This document shows positions 60,945-64,000 of a stretch of DNA of 64,000 bases, piece by piece. Source of the stretch: Congeria kusceri (taxonomy: Eukaryota > Mollusca > Bivalvia > Myida > Dreissenidae); NCBI GenBank assembly GCA_027627225.1, contig CM051024.1:41873225-41937224 (forward strand). Direction: 5' to 3'. Position numbers and translations under genes: made by a program. Numbering within the stretch: position 1 is the first letter of the stretch; every line of letters starts with the position of its first letter. Under the pieces are notes generated by a model that saw nothing but the letters and a program-made list of their open reading frames with translations, did no database searches and was not told the DNA's origin.

Positions 60945-61995
60945 ATGTAATTGCAACAGTTGTATCGGTATAGCAAAAGCTCAATCAACTATTGGGTTAT
61001 TTAGCAGAAAGCATTTGATCTATTTTAACTTAAGTAATGGTGACTTTGACCCCTAAATAATACCAAACAGCGTCTCTTGATCTTGAACCCACACAAACAA
61101 TATGCAATCCCATGCAAGGTCTTGCTATAATGTATCTATACATGAAGTTTTATTACAATAGTTCAATTCGTTCTTTCGTTATTGAGCCGATATCGGTTTT
61201 TTCATTTTAAGTAACAGTAATCTTGACCTCCACCTATCCTATATGCAATCCCAAGTGAAGTTTCAATATAAGGTATGTACATTTGAAGTAACGTAACAAT
61301 ACCTTAAGTCGTTCTTGAGCTGTGGAGTGTTATTTCTAGTAATGGAGACCTTGACCTTGACCCGCCCACTCAAGCGGGGTCTCAATAAAAGGTATCTACA
61401 TATGAAGTTTCATTAAAATATTTTAATTCAAGTTATTGAGTAGAAACCGTTTTTCTATTTAAGTAATTTAAGTAATGGTGACCTTGACCTCATCCACCCT
61501 ATATGCAATCGCAAACGGCGAAACCGTTTTTCTATTTAAGTAATTTAAGTAATGGTGACCTTGACCTCATCCACCCTATATGCAATCGCAAACGGCGAGG
61601 TCTATACATAAGGTATATACATAAATAGCTTCATTAAAATATTTGATTTCGTTATATAGTCATTGAGCGGAAACTGTTTTACATTTTTAGTCATGGTGAC
61701 CGTGACCTTGACCCCACCCACTTCATATGCAATCCCATGCGAGGTCTCGATATAAGGTGTCTATGTATAAAGGTTCATAAAAATATCTTAATATGTTCTT
61801 AAGTTATTGAGCGGAATACTTTTTTCTATTTCTATTTTTAGTTACGGTGACCATGACCCCACCCACCCCATATGCATACATAGATACGTATGATGTTTCA
61901 TTAAAATATCTCAATTCATTTTCAAGTTATTGAGCGGTAACCATTTTCCTACTTTAAGTAACAGTGACCTTGACCTTGATCCAACCAGGAACCAA
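60945..61995 (+). repeat. Dispersed repeat with ~130-160 bp tandem body
   Basis: About seven units share AGTTATTGAGCGGAAACC, TTTTCTATTTAAGTAA, GGTGACCTTGACC and CCACCCTATATGCAATCCCA, then GAAGTTTCATTAAAATAT. Within it 61443-61519 and 61520-61596 are identical 77-bp copies, a recent local duplication. Confidence 0.8.
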
Positions 61996-62639
61996 TTCTT
62001 AATACAGTTGATATCGAGTTATTTACATTAAGGTCAGATATATTTTAAAACTCACTTATGTGTTAATGTTTTCACTTCCACTGTTAAAAAAGTGGCATTC
62101 CTGCAAAAAATAATTAGTTTAATTAAAAAAAAGTGTGTACTTGTTGTATTTAATAAACTAATTCTAAATATGTTGATTTCGCGGTATTTAGACATAGGCC
62201 AAACATATTTTTAAAGCTCACTAATGTGTTTATTAATGACTGAAAAAATGGCATTGTCTGCAAATGTGTGTTTGATATCCTTGTTTAATACTTTAATACC
62301 TTTTATTTCACCATTACATTCAATATTATTAGAGAGAAATTGCAAACCTATGACAAATATGGAAGATGATAACGGGCAGTCTTGTCGTACATCTCTTTTT
62401 ATATTGAAGCTATCTGATGTCCGTTGTTTATAATTAAGCTATTTATGATTATGCAAAACATTTATATCCACTGAATAAAGTTCGATCCAAAGTTTAATCG
62501 CTCGAGGCATTTAACATAAAAGTGTGACCAAGACTATCAATTATCTTTTCAAAAATCGAAAAAACAACAATCCTGGTTTGTTTGTTGAGTTCAAATAGGA
62601 TATAACATCAAATATTGATCGTAAATTTTCCCGAATATA
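61996..62639. other. Noncoding, nothing recognised
   Basis: Two loosely similar segments (about 62020-62090 and 62170-62260, both with GACATAGGCC/AGGTCAGAT and AAACTCACTxATGTGTT). The frame 62224-62433 has a reverse-transcriptase-like feel (SLFNTLIPFISP, MEDDNGQSCRTSLF) but is not distinctive. Confidence 0.4.
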
Positions 62640-63080
62640 TCTGTTGTCATATGAGATTAAGAGATTAGTATATTCAATCCTGGCATGAAACCTTATCATT
62701 TCAACTAAAGATGGAATATTATTGTAAATTTAAACAAGATTTTGATTTCGAAAATTATTTATTGTGTGTAAAAAATGAAAAACAAATTGTACGGAATTAA
62801 CTCGTTGAAGGCTGCCATCACATTCTGTTGAAATTGAAACTACAGGAAATGCAAACTATGTACACAAAATGTAGTTGAATCTGAATACCATTTTTTATTA
62901 TGTTACACTGCTTATTCAGATCTTTGAAATGATTATAATATCCCATTTAATTGGCCTAATGTCACAAAATTCAAATACATAATGTCTGATAAGAGAGAAA
63001 GTAAAATAATAAATGTATCAAAGTTTATATATAATGCAATGAATTTAATACAAAAGTTATGTTAGACATTTACATGCTTT
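62640..63080 (+). mobile_element. LINE C-terminal remnant (plus strand)
   Basis: Broken frames give MEYYCKFKQDFDFENYLLCV, EGCHHILLKLKLQEMQTMY, then VESEYHFLLCYTAYSDL, FNWPNVTKFKYIMSD and IINVSKFIYNAMNL in order. This sequence of motifs (Cys/His, E-Y-H-F-L-L-C, W-P, K-F-I-Y) is the usual end of a LINE ORF2. Only the 3' part survives. Confidence 0.75.
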
Positions 63081-63380
63081 TCCTTATAATGCAATTTTAA
63101 ATATCACTTTACAATATATACATATACTAGGAATAATTTGTATATCACCAAGATATGGTCGAATATGTTACATGATTATCTGAATTTATCAGTATTTATA
63201 CTGTGCATTCTGAAAAAGAGACAAATTATTATAACAATGTTCGTGAATATATCATTGTTTATTATGTAGTATCTTAAAACTCTATATACAGATTTGTCAA
63301 AGCATTACCGATATCTTGCTTTACGTTTATTATACATTTTTGTTTAGTTTTAATTATGAACTCGTATATTTCTACCATTT

Positions 63381-63545
63381 GCTGTTGTTCTCTGATAGCA
63401 CCCATTGTTTCGTTTTCGCCAATAGCGCTATTTTGAAGGGAGCACAAACGTTTTGTTCTAATGATGTATTGGCTGTACTATTTGCTGTTGTTTTTCCCTG
63501 ATAGCTTTCTTTAATAGGCGCTATTCTAAGAGGAACAAAAACTTA
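63381..63545 (+). repeat. ~102-bp tandem duplication
   Basis: CTGTTGTTCTCTGATAGC ... GCGCTATTTTGAAGGGAGCA at 63381-63450 repeats as CTGTTGTTTTTCCCTGATAG ... GCGCTATTCTAAGAGGAACA at 63483-63535. The open frame 63316-63501 spans it and is not supported as a gene. Confidence 0.6.
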
Positions 63546-64000
63546 TATATACTACATTGTATGTAACGCGAATGGTAGTATGAAATACAAAAAATATTAA
63601 AAGTCACTTTCTAATGATATAATATAACCCATCTAAACAAGTAATGAGTATTGTTGTAAATAACGTCATAATCCATATAATTATAGTGTTAATAGATTAA
63701 TCTTTGTAACTACATATGTAATTAAAATCATAGTCTAATAATGAAAATGTGATAGTCAGATATAAAAGATATGATATAATGTGTTTACACATGCATGAAG
63801 TGATTAATGTCGTAGTATATAAATATATTCTATATCTTACGTTAAAAAGATTTATTAATAACAGTGCAAATGTTCTACTTTGTATCATTTTTATGTATCA
63901 CTGACATATATTGCAATGAGTACGTTTGCACAATTCCATCTATAATACGTGTCTTAAGCCCACAAGCAATTAGGCGAACTAATAATAGTAAAAATAAATT
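63546..64000. other. Noncoding, nothing recognised
   Basis: AT-rich to the window end. Confidence 0.5.

Overview
This is a eukaryotic, intron-bearing, AT-rich nuclear window, almost certainly from a bivalve mollusc. The evidence is indirect: several dispersed repeat types I associate with bivalve genomes (the 'TAGCTCACCTGAGCACAAAGTG' header repeat, repeats with ~110-165 bp tandem bodies, tRNA-derived SINEs with a conserved body, a short 'TTAAAGGGACCTGTTCACA' MITE), long GACA/TAC/ATT/GAAT microsatellites, and multi-exon genes with GT-AG introns. No species can be fixed from the sequence alone.

Layout. 0-7.5 kb: mostly noncoding, with a palindrome-rich CCCATATGGG higher-order repeat (0.84-1.7 kb), a possible two-exon short ORF with a poly(A) signal (2.7-3.2 kb), a tRNA-like SINE head and a GAAT microsatellite. 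7.6-9.5 kb: a strand-asymmetric, almost G-free CCA/CTC tract. 9.59-11.52 kb: a foldback-type element with ~530 bp inverted repeats built of CpG-rich 21-bp palindromic modules. 13-21 kb: cryptic trinucleotide repeats, a GACA array, a tandem-bodied dispersed repeat, and a SINE sitting between two TAC arrays. 21.85-35.1 kb: a diverged tandem segmental duplication; each copy has been split by a different retroposon with visible target-site duplications (1,500 bp insert in copy A; 3.8 kb LINE carrying a nested SINE in copy B). 35.3-36.8 kb: a second, plus-strand LINE remnant.

The most interesting part is 36.8-55.8 kb. Exons with consistent splice phases encode, in order, a KMT5A-like SET methyltransferase domain (41.97-43.90 kb), a 17-residue (51 bp) tandem-repeat exon (44.25-45.02 kb), acidic/serine-rich linker exons, a large 496-codon exon with two zinc-finger-like motifs and a Crypton-like tyrosine recombinase domain (49.52-51.01 kb), and a multi-exon C-terminal region ending at 55.84 kb. 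From the repeat exon onwards the exons chain in compatible reading phase; the SET exons chain with each other but end at a stop codon, so whether SET and recombinase were one protein is inference. Several nonsense codons, including one at the expected catalytic tyrosine, and one 2-bp deletion show that this copy is decayed. A 39-bp inverted-repeat pair at 36.85 and 41.39 kb brackets the region just upstream and contains a TATA box and a possible small three-exon gene.

56-64 kb: tandem-bodied dispersed repeats and three C-terminal remnants of non-LTR retrotransposons on both strands.
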